DNA of 64,000 bases from Flavobacterium luteum (GTDB taxonomy: Bacteria > Bacteroidota > Bacteroidia > Flavobacteriales > Flavobacteriaceae), in the NCBI RefSeq assembly GCF_008806775.1, contig NZ_WAEM01000001.1, positions 682,001-746,000 on the forward strand, given 5' to 3'. Position 1 is the first letter of the stretch; each line of letters starts with the position of its first letter. The notes under the pieces are model-generated. The model did no database searches and had not been told where the DNA came from. It saw nothing but the letters and a program-made list of their open reading frames with translations. The position numbers were made by a program, and so were the translations under genes. This document shows, one piece after another, positions 27,150 to 35,933 of this stretch.

Positions 27150-28133
27150 ATGATAGCTGAAAAGACATTAAATAGGACGCTGCACATTGCAAAGTCTTCA
27201 AAAAAGGACGAGTTTTATACTCAACTATCAGATATTGAAAGTGAGTTGACTCATTACAAAAAACACTTTAAAAACAAAGTGGTTTTTTGTAATTGTGACG
27301 ACCCAAGAAATAGCAATTTCTTTAAATACTTTGCATACAACTTTGAAAAGTTAGGGTTGAAAAAACTAATAACAACTTGTTATAAAAACCAAGAGACAGA
27401 TTTATTTATCAACGAAGAAACTGAAAAAGCAGTTTTTCTTGAATACAATGGAGATATAAATGGTAACAAAATACCTGATGCAGAAGAAATTGGTATAAAA
27501 CCACTCATAGGTGATGGTGATTTTCGCAGTAAAGAATCCATTGAGTTATTGAAACAATCCGACATTGTAGTAACTAATCCTCCATTTTCGTTATTCAGAG
27601 AATATGTTGAGCAATTAGTGAAATATGAAAAGAAATTTTTAATAATTGGAAACATTAACGCAATTACTTATAAAGAAATATTTAAGCTAATCAAAGAAAA
27701 CAAAGCTTGGTTAGGTATTAATATGGGTAGAGGTATTTCAGGTTTTATTGTTCCAAACGATTATGAATTATTTGGCACAGAAGCACGTATAGACGAAAAT
27801 GGAAACAGAATTGTTGCGACAAATAATTGCTTATGGTTAACAAATTTGGACACATTTAAACGGCACGAAGATATAGTTCTAACTAAAAAATATTACGGCA
27901 ACGAAATTGAGTATCCCAAGTTTGACAATTATGATGCAATCAATGTGGATAAGACCCAAGATATACCAATGGATTATCGAGGAGTTATGGGAGTTCCAAT
28001 TACATTTTTACATAAATACAATCCAGAACAATTTGAACTAATCAAATTCAGAAAAGGAAATGACGAGAAAGATTTATCTATAAATGGCAAGTGTCCATAT
28101 TTTAGAATTTTAATCAAAAACAAAAAACTCTAA
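27150..28133 (+). CDS. ecoRIM: EcoRI-type adenine-specific DNA methyltransferase
   Basis: 327 aa, one residue longer than M.EcoRI as I recall it. Strong family match: SKKDEFYTQLSDIESEL and CNCDDPRNSNFFKYFAYNFE are close to the M.EcoRI counterparts, and the catalytic motif is TNPPFSLFREY. It should methylate the second A of GAATTC and protect the host. It is 23 bp upstream of the EcoRI-like nuclease gene, both in one cassette (GTTAGGTGC ... GCACCTAAC). In the original plasmid system the nuclease gene comes first; here the methylase leads. Confidence 0.93.
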   Translation: MIAEKTLNRTLHIAKSSKKDEFYTQLSDIESELTHYKKHFKNKVVFCNCDDPRNSNFFKYFAYNFEKLGLKKLITTCYKNQETDLFINEETEKAVFLEYNGDINGNKIPDAEEIGIKPLIGDGDFRSKESIELLKQSDIVVTNPPFSLFREYVEQLVKYEKKFLIIGNINAITYKEIFKLIKENKAWLGINMGRGISGFIVPNDYELFGTEARIDENGNRIVATNNCLWLTNLDTFKRHEDIVLTKKYYGNEIEYPKFDNYDAINVDKTQDIPMDYRGVMGVPITFLHKYNPEQFELIKFRKGNDEKDLSINGKCPYFRILIKNKKL

Positions 28134-28156
28134 ATATTTCAATACAATATAAATAA

Positions 28157-28960
28157 ATGGCAAAAAAGCAAACAGACCGACTACGAATAGAAAAAGTAAG
28201 AGGACAAGGACCGAAGGAAATATTTGGAGTGAATGCTCAAATACACGATAAGTCAGTAAACAGTTTTTCAAAAGCTGTTTTTGAAACTTTGAAAACAGAC
28301 TTTCCACATCTTGAGTTTCGTTTTAGAGACAACATTAAAAAAAAGGAAATCAATGAAAAACTCAATTCAGTTGATGCAAGATTAGGCGTTACAGTTTTTG
28401 TTGAAAACGCATCAATAAAACCCGATGGCGGAATTATTGAAGTTAAAGACAAAGAAGACAAGTGGCGTATTGTATTAGTGTGTGAAGCCAAACATCAAGG
28501 AAAAGATATTGAAAACATAGCCAAAGGAATTTTGGTGGGCAAAAACAGCAATCAGGATTTAATGGTAGCAGGAAATGCAATTGAGCGTTCCCACAAGAAC
28601 ATCAATGAAATGAGAAACATAATGATTGACGAAAAGCACTTTCCTTATATCCTGTTTTTGCAAGGTTCAAATTTTCTGACAGAACCAACAGCGGTTTTAA
28701 GACCAGACGGAACTGAAGTAATTTTGAAACACGATGCAGGTTCTCTAAACAGAATAGACAGATTGACCTCAGCAAATTACAGTTTGCCTATCAACCAAAA
28801 TAGTTGCGAAAATATATTCATCACAGTTGACGGAAAATCTGTTATGCTTCAAGCAGTATCCATATATACAAAATCAACCGAATGGACGGTAGATGAAATG
28901 TTACCTATAATGATGGATGTTTCAAAAACGTCATTAAAAATCTTAGGACTAACAGAATAA
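28157..28960 (+). CDS. ecoRIR: EcoRI-like type II restriction endonuclease
   Basis: 267 aa against 277 for EcoRI. The PD-(D/E)xK site is intact and collinear: D90 in SIKPDGGIIEV, E110 and K112 in VLVCEAKHQGKDI (EcoRI D91, E111, K113). The recognition segment AGNAIERSHKN is conserved, and so are FPYILFLQGSNFLTE and RIDRLTSANYSLPIN. It probably cuts GAATTC. It follows the methylase by 23 bp inside one cassette, an intact two-gene restriction-modification system on an integron-type unit. Confidence 0.95.
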   Translation: MAKKQTDRLRIEKVRGQGPKEIFGVNAQIHDKSVNSFSKAVFETLKTDFPHLEFRFRDNIKKKEINEKLNSVDARLGVTVFVENASIKPDGGIIEVKDKEDKWRIVLVCEAKHQGKDIENIAKGILVGKNSNQDLMVAGNAIERSHKNINEMRNIMIDEKHFPYILFLQGSNFLTEPTAVLRPDGTEVILKHDAGSLNRIDRLTSANYSLPINQNSCENIFITVDGKSVMLQAVSIYTKSTEWTVDEMLPIMMDVSKTSLKILGLTE

Positions 28961-28980
28961 TGGACGGACAGAAAACGCCA

Positions 28981-29114
28981 GCACCTAACAGCACATTGGC
29001 AATAGGCGGGGTTTCGTCTCCGCTTGACAGTTTTGTGGTAGCAGAAAGTTCAGTTCTCCGAACTAACTTTTGTGCTGAAAAGCCCGCCCATCGCCAATCT
29101 GCAAAACGTTGTGA
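28981..29114 (+). repeat. attC-like site 4
   Basis: R'' GCACCTAAC at 28981-28989; R' GTTGTGA at 29108-29114. Arms CACATTGGCAATAGGCGGG and CCCGCCCATCGCCAATCTG pair closely. Sequence differs from the other families. Confidence 0.85.
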
Positions 29115-29129
29115 GCAATTTTGAGAAAA

Positions 29130-29687
29130 ATGAAATACTTAAAAACAATAATATCGACTTTACTTCTTTTTCAACTAATTGGTTGTGCATCTTTCACAAA
29201 TAATTTACCTTCTAATGACTTTAATAAAATTACTCAAAATGACATTGAAAAAATAAATGGAAAATATAGAATTTACCCAATAAAAGACTCTACAAAGTCT
29301 AAAAATATCTATAAAGATCTTACTGGAGTTTGGTGGCGTGCTAAAAAAAATAATTTAGAGTTAAATAATAATAGTAATTATTATGTCGAGATCAAAGTAA
29401 TAAATAGCTCTGAACTAAATTTAATTGTGTTTGAAAATGAAAGCGAAATAGCTAGAAAAAAAATAAAGGGAAAGTTGAAAAATGGCATGTTTTATATAAA
29501 CCAAAAAATGAGTATTTCAGGTTTACCATATATTTTCGGGACATTTGTCGTTGACAAAAAAAGAATTGGGTTGAGGAAAAATAATTTAATTATCGACAAA
29601 ATTAATCATGAATTTGGTGCTGTCTTTATAATATTTACCGCTGGATTCAAATATTTAGAATTTCAAGAATATGAACGAATAGATTAA
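29130..29687 (+). CDS. Cassette-borne lipoprotein
   Basis: 185 aa from the ATG at 29130 (a TTG three codons upstream is less likely). Lipoprotein signal with lipobox LIGC. The rest has no recognised domain; it includes GVWWRAKKNNLELNNNSNYY and ends near LEFQEYERID. Probably outer-membrane anchored. Single-gene cassette bounded by GTTGTGAGC and GCTCACAAC. Confidence 0.65.
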   Translation: MKYLKTIISTLLLFQLIGCASFTNNLPSNDFNKITQNDIEKINGKYRIYPIKDSTKSKNIYKDLTGVWWRAKKNNLELNNNSNYYVEIKVINSSELNLIVFENESEIARKKIKGKLKNGMFYINQKMSISGLPYIFGTFVVDKKRIGLRKNNLIIDKINHEFGAVFIIFTAGFKYLEFQEYERID

Positions 29688-29693
29688 AAAACT

Positions 29694-29828
29694 GCTCACA
29701 ACACTTGCTAAAACTTATGGCTAGTTTTGCGGTAAATTGTTCGTTTACTTTTCATAACTTCGCTTGGTCGGTTATGGAAAAAAAGCTTTCCATAAGCCGC
29801 CACAAGCTCTAGCAAGGAAACGTTGGCA
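29694..29828 (+). repeat. attC-like site 5
   Basis: R'' GCTCACAAC at 29694-29702; R' GTTGGCA at 29822. Arms ACTTGCTAAAACTTATGGC and AAGCTCTAGCAAGGAAAC. Nearly identical to the sites at 31345, 54609 and 55517. Confidence 0.88.
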
Positions 29829-29871
29829 GTAATAATCCGAAAAAGAACACTAAAGAAAACTTGAATTTAAA

Positions 29872-30303
29872 ATGAGTATTTCAACAATTATAGAACTTGA
29901 AGATTGGATGGTGGAAAATTGTATGAATAACAAAATAACACCAGGTAATCGATTTGAAACTGATGACGGAGTTGGTTTGGAAAAATATGGAAACTTGTAT
30001 ATTTGGTATCATTCTGAACGTGGTGAAAAAGAAAATCTAAATTATTTCAACACAGAAAAAGAAGCAGTTGAATTTATTTATGAATATGTACGAAAAGATA
30101 AATATGCCAATAGCCATTTAGTTGGAAACTTTAAAGACCAAAACTTGAAGAACGAAATAATTGCAGAATTTACGAATCGAAATATAAAATATTGGAATGA
30201 TGAAATAAGCTATTTGTCATTTAATCTATATAGGTTTTTTGTTTACCGATGCGACATAGAAAAAGTGGCTGACTTAAAGGAAAAATATCTAATGGAAAAA
30301 TAA
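29872..30303 (+). CDS. Cassette-borne protein of unknown function
   Basis: 143 aa, soluble, acidic, with many aromatic residues (YGNLYIWYHSERGEKENLNY). No family recognised. It has the size and style of immunity or stress proteins common in cassettes, but this is only a resemblance. Single gene between GTTGGCAGT and ACTGCCAAC. Confidence 0.6.
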   Translation: MSISTIIELEDWMVENCMNNKITPGNRFETDDGVGLEKYGNLYIWYHSERGEKENLNYFNTEKEAVEFIYEYVRKDKYANSHLVGNFKDQNLKNEIIAEFTNRNIKYWNDEISYLSFNLYRFFVYRCDIEKVADLKEKYLMEK

Positions 30304-30308
30304 TTACT

Positions 30309-30434
30309 ACTGCCAACCGCCATTTTGAGCTAGCTGGAATTTAGTGGAATTATCTTTTCGCATCAATTTTTAGTTTAGCCGAAAATTGAGCGGTTACGAA
30401 CTTCCAGCCATCTCAAAGTGGCATAACGTTATAG
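30309..30434 (+). repeat. attC-like site 6
   Basis: R'' ACTGCCAAC at 30309-30317; R' GTTATAG at 30428. Arms GAGCTAGCTGGAATTTAGTG and GAACTTCCAGCCATCTCAAA. Related to the site at 53747. Confidence 0.85.
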
Positions 30435-30487
30435 GCAACCAAAATAGCAATAGGATAGAATTGAAAACAGATTGAAATAGTTAAAAA

Positions 30488-30955
30488 ATGAGTAGTCCTA
30501 CACTTACTTCTCCTACGAAAAATCTTGCTACAGCAATTCGCGGTGTTTGGTGGTTGCTCTCACGTGAAGATTGGACTAATGACAATATCAAAAAGATTGA
30601 TCCTACTTTAGGAGCTGAACCGATTGGTATACTAACATACGCACTCACACATTTTGCTGCACAATTTATGAAGAGAGACAGATCAGATGATGTTGCTCCA
30701 CAAGTATATCATTCGGGCAAAAATAATACAAGTGCCACTGCAGGATACGATGCATATTTTGGGACTTATGAAGTAAATGAACAGACAGGTCAAGTTGCCC
30801 ATGTATTAATTGGCTCTATTACACCATCAAATATCGGAATGACTGTTTTGCGCAATTTGAGGATTAAGAAAAATAAATTAATAATTCAGTTAGAAACAAC
30901 TTCAACAGAAGGTGAACCAATTATTCGCACATTAGTTTGGAAGCGAATAAGTTAA
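30488..30955 (+). CDS. Lipocalin-like domain protein
   Basis: 155 aa. The pattern AIRGVWWLLSREDW ... PIGILTYALTHFAAQFMKRDR ... AGYDAYFGTYEVNEQTGQVAHV (in parts) ... LRIKKNKLIIQLETTS fits the lipocalin-like (Lipocalin_5) family of small barrel proteins. It shares its cassette with the DUF4242 gene 91 bp downstream. Ligand unknown. Confidence 0.7.
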   Translation: MSSPTLTSPTKNLATAIRGVWWLLSREDWTNDNIKKIDPTLGAEPIGILTYALTHFAAQFMKRDRSDDVAPQVYHSGKNNTSATAGYDAYFGTYEVNEQTGQVAHVLIGSITPSNIGMTVLRNLRIKKNKLIIQLETTSTEGEPIIRTLVWKRIS

Positions 30956-31046
30956 AATTATCATACCAAAATGGAGTCCAGAGACCATCAAAATAACGGG
31001 GCGGTACCGAAAAGCCAAATGAGTAGGAAACTAAAATCTAAATATT

Positions 31047-31319
31047 ATGCCTAAGTATGTAATTGAAAGAGAAATCTCCGGAGCTGGTAAAATGACCGCC
31101 GAGCAATTGAAAGCAATTTCACAAACCTCTTGCGGAGTGTTAAATAAAATGGGACCTCAAATTCAATGGGTTCATAGTTATGTAACAACAGACAAAATCT
31201 ATTGTGTTTATAATGCTCCTAATGAAGATATGGTGCGTGAACACGCAAAACAAGGAGGGTTTCCAGCAAATTCAGTAAGTAAGGTTTCAACAATTATTGA
31301 CCCAACAACTGCTGAGTAA
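31047..31319 (+). CDS. DUF4242 family protein
   Basis: 90 aa. DUF4242 is a small ferredoxin-like-fold family, at times called nickel-binding; the landmark here is YVIEREISGAGKMTAEQL with SCGVLNKMG and WVHSYVTTDKIYCVYNAP. A close paralogue is at 61512 in the decayed tail. Second gene in the GTTATAGGC ... GCCTATAAC cassette. Confidence 0.82.
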   Translation: MPKYVIEREISGAGKMTAEQLKAISQTSCGVLNKMGPQIQWVHSYVTTDKIYCVYNAPNEDMVREHAKQGGFPANSVSKVSTIIDPTTAE

Positions 31320-31344
31320 ATAATTTGACAAATAGAACTTGGCT

Positions 31345-31479
31345 GCCTATAACACTTGCTAAAACTTATGGCTAGTTTTTCGGTAAATTGTTCGTTTACT
31401 TTTCATAACTTCGCTTGGGCGGTTATGGAAAAAAAGCTTTCCATAAGCCGCCACAAGCTCTAGCAAGGAAACGTTAGCG
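31345..31479 (+). repeat. attC-like site 7
   Basis: R'' GCCTATAAC at 31345-31353; R' GTTAGCG at 31473. Same near-identical family as the sites at 29694, 54609 and 55517. Confidence 0.88.
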
Positions 31480-31507
31480 GTTATGTTAAAAAAACGAGAC
31501 GAATAGA

Positions 31508-32050
31508 ATGGAAAAATGGAAATCAAATGTTTGGTTAATTATAATTATTTGTGCAATAATAATTGGTTATCCATTTTTTGCAATAAAATATTTTGAAACT
31601 TCAACAGCATTAAAAATTACTGCAAAATTTTTACTGTTACCAATTGTTCTTTTTTTGCTAATATTTGGACCAAAATTTTATTATAAAAGTGTAAAACCTT
31701 TAGATAAGGATATTCCGAAAAATAAATTTAAAGAAAAAGCGAGAGATATATTTTCAATTTTTATGATGATTATTTTTTCGACAGGAATTTTGTTTGGAAT
31801 TGCATTCTCACTAATAATTACTACAAATAAATTATTCGGAAAATCTGAAAGTGTAAAAATTAATGAAAGTGTTGAAAAATACGAGCCTTATATAACAAAA
31901 AATGGAAGATTAAGACATTACATTGATTTTAGAAATCCGAAAACACAAGAAATAATTCATTTAGAAGTTTATCGAGAATATTATGTTGGAGAAATATTCG
32001 AGAAAGAAATGAATTATGGAGCGTGGGGAATTTTATACTCAACCGAATAA
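31508..32050 (+). CDS. Cassette-borne membrane protein
   Basis: 180 aa with three hydrophobic segments (about 8-27, 35-55 and 80-103) and a soluble C-terminal part (KYEPYITKNGRLRHYIDF ... EVYREYYVGEIF). No family recognised. Inner-membrane location is likely. Single gene between GTTAGCGGT and ACCGCTAAC. Confidence 0.65.
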   Translation: MEKWKSNVWLIIIICAIIIGYPFFAIKYFETSTALKITAKFLLLPIVLFLLIFGPKFYYKSVKPLDKDIPKNKFKEKARDIFSIFMMIIFSTGILFGIAFSLIITTNKLFGKSESVKINESVEKYEPYITKNGRLRHYIDFRNPKTQEIIHLEVYREYYVGEIFEKEMNYGAWGILYSTE

Positions 32051-32057
32051 AAACACA

Positions 32058-32191
32058 ACCGCTAACAGGCGTTTGGCAAGATTGCGAATTTTGTAGTAAA
32101 TTCACGTTTAATTCTCGCAAGAAATTTTATCTTTGATAGAAAATAATCGGTTCCGAAGTTCGCAACCTCGCCAAGCGCCGGAACGTTATGG
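32058..32191 (+). repeat. attC-like site 8
   Basis: R'' ACCGCTAAC at 32058-32066; R' GTTATGG at 32185. Family of site 2. Confidence 0.87.
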
Positions 32192-32584
32192 GCAATAATC
32201 GCCGAAAATTCCGGTGGAATTTACTCTGATTATTGCCATACCGTCAATTGAAAAACGAAACTTAAAAGTTGCAAATTGTTTGCCGAAAATCAAAAAATCA
32301 TAAATTAGAACCTAGGAAGCTGACAGCTGAAAATAGAAAATCGAAACCGACAACAGAAACTTAAAAGTTGAATTTTTGACAACGGAAACTGGAAGGTTGA
32401 AACCGCAAACAGAAACTGGAAAATTTGAAAACTAAAAATCGAGCCTTTGAAAGATGTAATTTCGAGCGAAGCTCGATTTTTTTTTGAAATTTAATGAATC
32501 ACTTTCGAGAAAACTGAAAACTAAAAAATGGAAACTGTAAAGTTTGAAATTCGTCAATGAAAATCAAAGATTACAGCCCATAAC
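32185..32584 (+). other. Non-coding cassette
   Basis: Opens at GTTATGGGC and closes at GCCCATAAC. About 390 bp with no ORF of note. It is rich in variants of GAAACTGGAAGGTTGAAA and AACTTAAAAGTTG, and has an intrinsic terminator at 32462-32485. It could express a small RNA, be a promoter or terminator cassette, or be a decayed gene. Confidence 0.6.
32462..32485 (+). terminator. Intrinsic terminator in the non-coding cassette
   Basis: TCGAGC GAA GCTCGA stem-loop followed by nine T. Confidence 0.85.
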
Positions 32585-32592
32585 AGCCGTTT
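32576..32592 (+). repeat. Left half of the split attC-like site 9
   Basis: GCCCATAAC plus AGCCGTTT, where the shared arm should continue GGCAAGATTGCG. That continuation appears only at 52981, beyond the nested element. The other half with its R' GTTAACT is at 52969-53097. Confidence 0.8.
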
Positions 32593-32652
32593 AGTGTTTT
32601 AACACTCGTTAAGTATTGTATTTATTGATATTTTATGTGATTTTTTAAAATG

Positions 32653-32671
32653 GGTACAACATAGGTACAAC
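32653..32671 (+). promoter_or_regulatory. Left-end paired GGTACAAC sites (integrase arm-type candidates)
   Basis: GGTACAAC at 32653-32660 and 32664-32671, matched by a similar pair in the same orientation near the right end. Confidence 0.55.
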
Positions 32672-32689
32672 ATTCTTAACTATAATACA

Positions 32690-33181
32690 CTACCAATTTT
32701 TTGAAAATGCAAATAGTCCTTTTTGCTCGTTTTTAGCGTTTAAATTTAGCATTTGATACTTTGATAATTCATTACAGAAATAGCGACTATATGGCTTTGC
32801 AAATCCTTCCTGTATCATAATTTCATTTAAACAGGAACCATCTTCTAGAAAAACATAAGCTAAAGTTCTTCCATATAAATCAATTTCGTTTTCTGTTTCT
32901 ATTAAAATTGAAACTTTTGTATTTGGTGGTGCAATTTCCAATAGATATTTTAAAGATTTTCTGCCTAACTCCATTAAAAATTGTGCAGCTAAATGTGTTT
33001 CCCTTTCATCTTGGGTTAATTTTCTACAAGGTTTTAACTCTGGAGCATCAATTCCCAAAAATCTAATTTCAAATTCTTGATTATTAAAAATATTTTCAAC
33101 AATTATTCCATCACCATCAACAACTTTAATGATTTTCAGATGATTTTTTTTAATAATATTTGCTTTTGCGTTTAATTGCAT
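32690..33181 (-). CDS. Thermonuclease (SNase-like) family protein
   Basis: 163 aa. Staphylococcal-nuclease fold: VVDGDGIIVEN, EIRFLGIDAPELKP (catalytic Arg and Asp), ETENEIDLYGRTLAYVF (second Arg) and MIQEGFAKPYSRY. No signal peptide is obvious, so it may act on nucleic acid in the cell. First gene at the left end of the element; overlaps the open frame of the divergent gene but not its likely start. Confidence 0.85.
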   Translation of the reverse strand: MQLNAKANIIKKNHLKIIKVVDGDGIIVENIFNNQEFEIRFLGIDAPELKPCRKLTQDERETHLAAQFLMELGRKSLKYLLEIAPPNTKVSILIETENEIDLYGRTLAYVFLEDGSCLNEIMIQEGFAKPYSRYFCNELSKYQMLNLNAKNEQKGLFAFSKNW

Positions 33182-33277
33182 CGTTTTACCTTATTTAACT
33201 ACTTGATTTATAATGTTTTATGTTATATTTTTACAATATTAAAAAAAAATATTCATCAATCAAAAAACGCACAACAA

Positions 33278-34081
33278 ATGGCAAAACAAAAAGGTCACAT
33301 TAAGTATGTCGGCACACTCGGAGAAGTTAGACACTTCAAAATCAAAGGAAATGATGGTTACTTTGCTGGTCTAAAAGGTGGTCCGACCGCTGAGCAAGTA
33401 AAAACTGCACCTGGCTTTATTCGTACTCGTGAAAATATGAGCGAATTTGGAGCTTGTGCCAATGCAGGTAAATCAGTAAGAGTTGGTTTATCTTCATTAA
33501 TGAAACAAATGGCAGATAATCAATTGACAGGTAGATTAACTGCAATTATGAAAAAGATCAATATTGAAGATGGTTCAGAAGCTCGTGGACAAAGAGCAGT
33601 ATTAGTTTCACAACAACCACAATATTTGAAAGGTTTAGATTTTAATCGTAACATTTCATTTAATGGTGTTTTTTCAGCTCCTTACACATTAACTCCTAAT
33701 GTAGATAGAAATGAAAGTGTTTTAACTATTCCTTCATTTAATCCTGCTAATTTTATTAGTGTTCCATCCGGTGCAACACATTTTAGAATTATCAATGCAA
33801 TTTCAGTTATTGCAGATTTCGTATTTAATCCAACTACTGGAGCTTACGAACCTGCTGACACTGATTTAAATGAACTTTCAAACATTGCTTATTCAGCTTA
33901 TACTCCTGTCGATGTAGCTACTACTCCATTAACAGTAACTGCAACGTTACCAAATGCACCAACAATGAATACAAATGTAACTGCAATTGGAAGTATTGGA
34001 ATTGAGTTTTACCAACAAGTTGGCTCAAACTATTATTTGTTTAATGCAGGAAACGCAATGAAAATACAAGATTTATTCTAG
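33278..34081 (+). CDS. Conserved element protein of unknown function
   Basis: 267 aa from the ATG at 33278 (MAKQKGHIKYVGTLGEVRHF); the frame is open from 33176 but its first 34 residues do not look conserved. It has a basic N-terminal part (FAGLKGGPTAEQVK, TRENMSEFGACANAGK), a beta-rich, threonine-rich C-terminal part, and no membrane segment. I think proteins of this type recur in Bacteroidota mobile elements, with no assigned role. It is the only + strand gene inside the element and is followed by a terminator. Confidence 0.65.
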   Translation: MAKQKGHIKYVGTLGEVRHFKIKGNDGYFAGLKGGPTAEQVKTAPGFIRTRENMSEFGACANAGKSVRVGLSSLMKQMADNQLTGRLTAIMKKINIEDGSEARGQRAVLVSQQPQYLKGLDFNRNISFNGVFSAPYTLTPNVDRNESVLTIPSFNPANFISVPSGATHFRIINAISVIADFVFNPTTGAYEPADTDLNELSNIAYSAYTPVDVATTPLTVTATLPNAPTMNTNVTAIGSIGIEFYQQVGSNYYLFNAGNAMKIQDLF

Positions 34082-34101
34082 TAGATTTCAAATTCAAAAT
34101 T

Positions 34102-34131
34102 AAGCCCTTTCTTTCGATTGGGCTTTTTTTA
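34102..34131 (+). terminator. Intrinsic terminator after the 33278 gene
   Basis: AAGCCC stem with GGGCTT and a following T-run (34125-34130). Confidence 0.8.
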
Positions 34132-34205
34132 TTCTCAAATTATAGATTTTCTATATAATGGTAACTTATGTATTAAATATCTATGAAATAAGTATTAAAT
34201 ATCCA

Positions 34206-34631
34206 TTACTCTAAAACTTTGCAATATCTGTTGATAATTACATTTCGAATATCATTGACTAACTTCAAATTATTAACAAAATGTATCTCCTGTTCTTCAA
34301 GTAGTTTTAGTGCTGCAATGTTTTTTTGGTGGTTCTCAAACTCTTCAAGCATTGTTTTAACTCTTGAAATAAATTCTTTTTTAAAATCAAATAATCTTAA
34401 AAACGGAATTACGGAACCAATTAGGAATTGATGCCAAAATTTAGCTTTCCATAAGCTGTAAGCTACAAAATAGATATTTTCAAGGTCTTCTTGATTGTCA
34501 AAAATAACAACAAAGCTATTTGTAAAAGGTTCTTTCTGTGGTTTCCCACTATTTAAGCCTTTATTTAATAGATATAAGCAAGGTTTATTGTACTTGGTGT
34601 CTTTCCTGTGAGTTTTAATAATAAAGTTCAT
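34206..34631 (-). CDS. DUF6943-like protein
   Basis: 141 aa. It starts MNFIIKTHRKDTKYNKPCLY followed by LLNKGLNSGKPQKEPFTNSF, a pattern I associate with DUF6943, a Bacteroidota family often found on mobile elements. The C-terminal half is helical (FISRVKTMLEEFENHQKN). Function unknown. The family name is from memory and should be treated as tentative. Confidence 0.6.
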   Translation of the reverse strand: MNFIIKTHRKDTKYNKPCLYLLNKGLNSGKPQKEPFTNSFVVIFDNQEDLENIYFVAYSLWKAKFWHQFLIGSVIPFLRLFDFKKEFISRVKTMLEEFENHQKNIAALKLLEEQEIHFVNNLKLVNDIRNVIINRYCKVLE

Positions 34632-34679
34632 TACATCGGATTTAAAAGGTTAGCTTCCTTTTACCTTTTGGTTTCCTCT

Positions 34680-35805
34680 GAAATGCAGGTGTGCCTCGCT
34701 ACGCTCCGCCCATTAAAACTTTTCAAAAGAAAAAAAAAAAAAAAAAGAAAGCCATTCGTCCAAGTGGAAGGTTTCAAAAAAGCAAGTTTTTCAGAAAAAA
34801 TACTACCTGATATATCATCGGAAATGTATTCGTCAAAATCAAAATAAATCATCTTGCGAAACGGTATAGGTGGAGATTTTTTCTGAAACCCGAAGGGCTT
34901 GAACTTGCTTTTTTGAATACCTGCAACTTATCTTTGCTTCCTTTTTTTATTTTTTTGGTTTTGTTTCCGATTTAAAATAATTGTATTTTGAAATTAGATT
35001 TAAAAAATGTTGATTAAAGCACAAGTCGTCTTGAAAGGGTATCAAATTTTAGGGCATTTTAAAAAACCAAAAAACAATATAAACGCTTTTTGAAATGAAC
35101 TGAAATTTGATACTCTTTCTTCTCGATTTGATTTTTGAGGATGCCTGATAGTTCTGGCGAAATGAGTTTATTTTTTGTATCTAAATGTTATTCGGCTACG
35201 TTATGGCATCTTCAAAAAACAATGAAAACACATTCGTAGTGCGATGGAAGTCGCTCGAAGTAAGGGTATTCTTTTTTATTTGCTTATTGGGATGTTCTGA
35301 TTGGTTTTCTTGGCTGCTTGATGACTGCACGTAACTAGAAAGATAAAGCTTGAATGTTACAACAATTATTGTTTTGAAAACGCTAGGCATCAAGCAGACG
35401 GAAAGCCAATGACTTGGGGTTTTGTGGCAAATAAAAAAGAATACTCTTACTGGCACTATTGGGATTGTGGGTATAGAAAATTGCTTTAACCAAAAAAAAC
35501 AATAAATACTAAAAGCAATTTTTATACTTACAATGTCAATATGAAAATACTTCCTATTTCTTTTTATGCGGTTCGATTGTCTGCGTCAGTTCGGTTTCGG
35601 AAGAAGTTATGCGGAAAGATGAATGTTGTATTTAACGAGAACGTGATGCGGAGGTTTACAATTGCTAGTAACGGCTGGCTTTGCGTCTGTTGGGGATTAA
35701 AAAGCACTATGTTTTCCGCTACACTAAAGAGGACAAAAACAAGATAAACATTCTATTAAACACTATTGCCCCAATAGCGCAAAACCACCGTTACTAGCAG
35801 TTGTT
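34680..35805 (+). ncRNA. Hairpin-rich gene-free region, candidate large structured RNA
   Basis: Six long inverted repeats follow one another with no credible gene: arms 34773-34801 with 34876-34917; 35039-35063 with 35088-35113; 35132-35145 with 35205-35218; 35260-35323 with 35388-35450; 35471-35487 with 35512-35527; and 35663-35674 with 35788-35799. In the four arms with isolated mismatches that I aligned, these are G.U pairs if the + strand is RNA, whereas the - strand would have A.C mismatches. The short frames at 34608 and 35541 are not supported. The last repeat (GCTAGTAACGG ... CCGTTACTAGC) also resembles an attC. Promoter and ends are undefined. Confidence 0.45.
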
Positions 35806-35859
35806 TTTATTTATTCCTATATTCACACAAAGTATTTATTGATTATTTCAATTAACGAA

Positions 35860-35933
35860 ATGAAGCAAACAAAGAATTGATGCTAGGAATACTTGGACTA
35901 GGAGCGATTTTTGTGCAGATGAATGAGGTAATT
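35860..35933 (+). repeat. Copy A of a 75-bp diverged repeat
   Basis: Begins ATGAAGCAAACAAAGAATTG and resembles the sequence at 39653-39727. Here the frame is broken by a 2-bp deletion. See copy B. Confidence 0.65.

Noticed and set aside
34608..34852. Short frames on both strands around 34608-34852
   Set aside because: Low-complexity K-rich translations over the inverted repeat; no family and no start context.
35541..35747. 68-codon + strand frame
   Set aside because: It runs into the last attC-like hairpin and looks like a chance frame in structured DNA.
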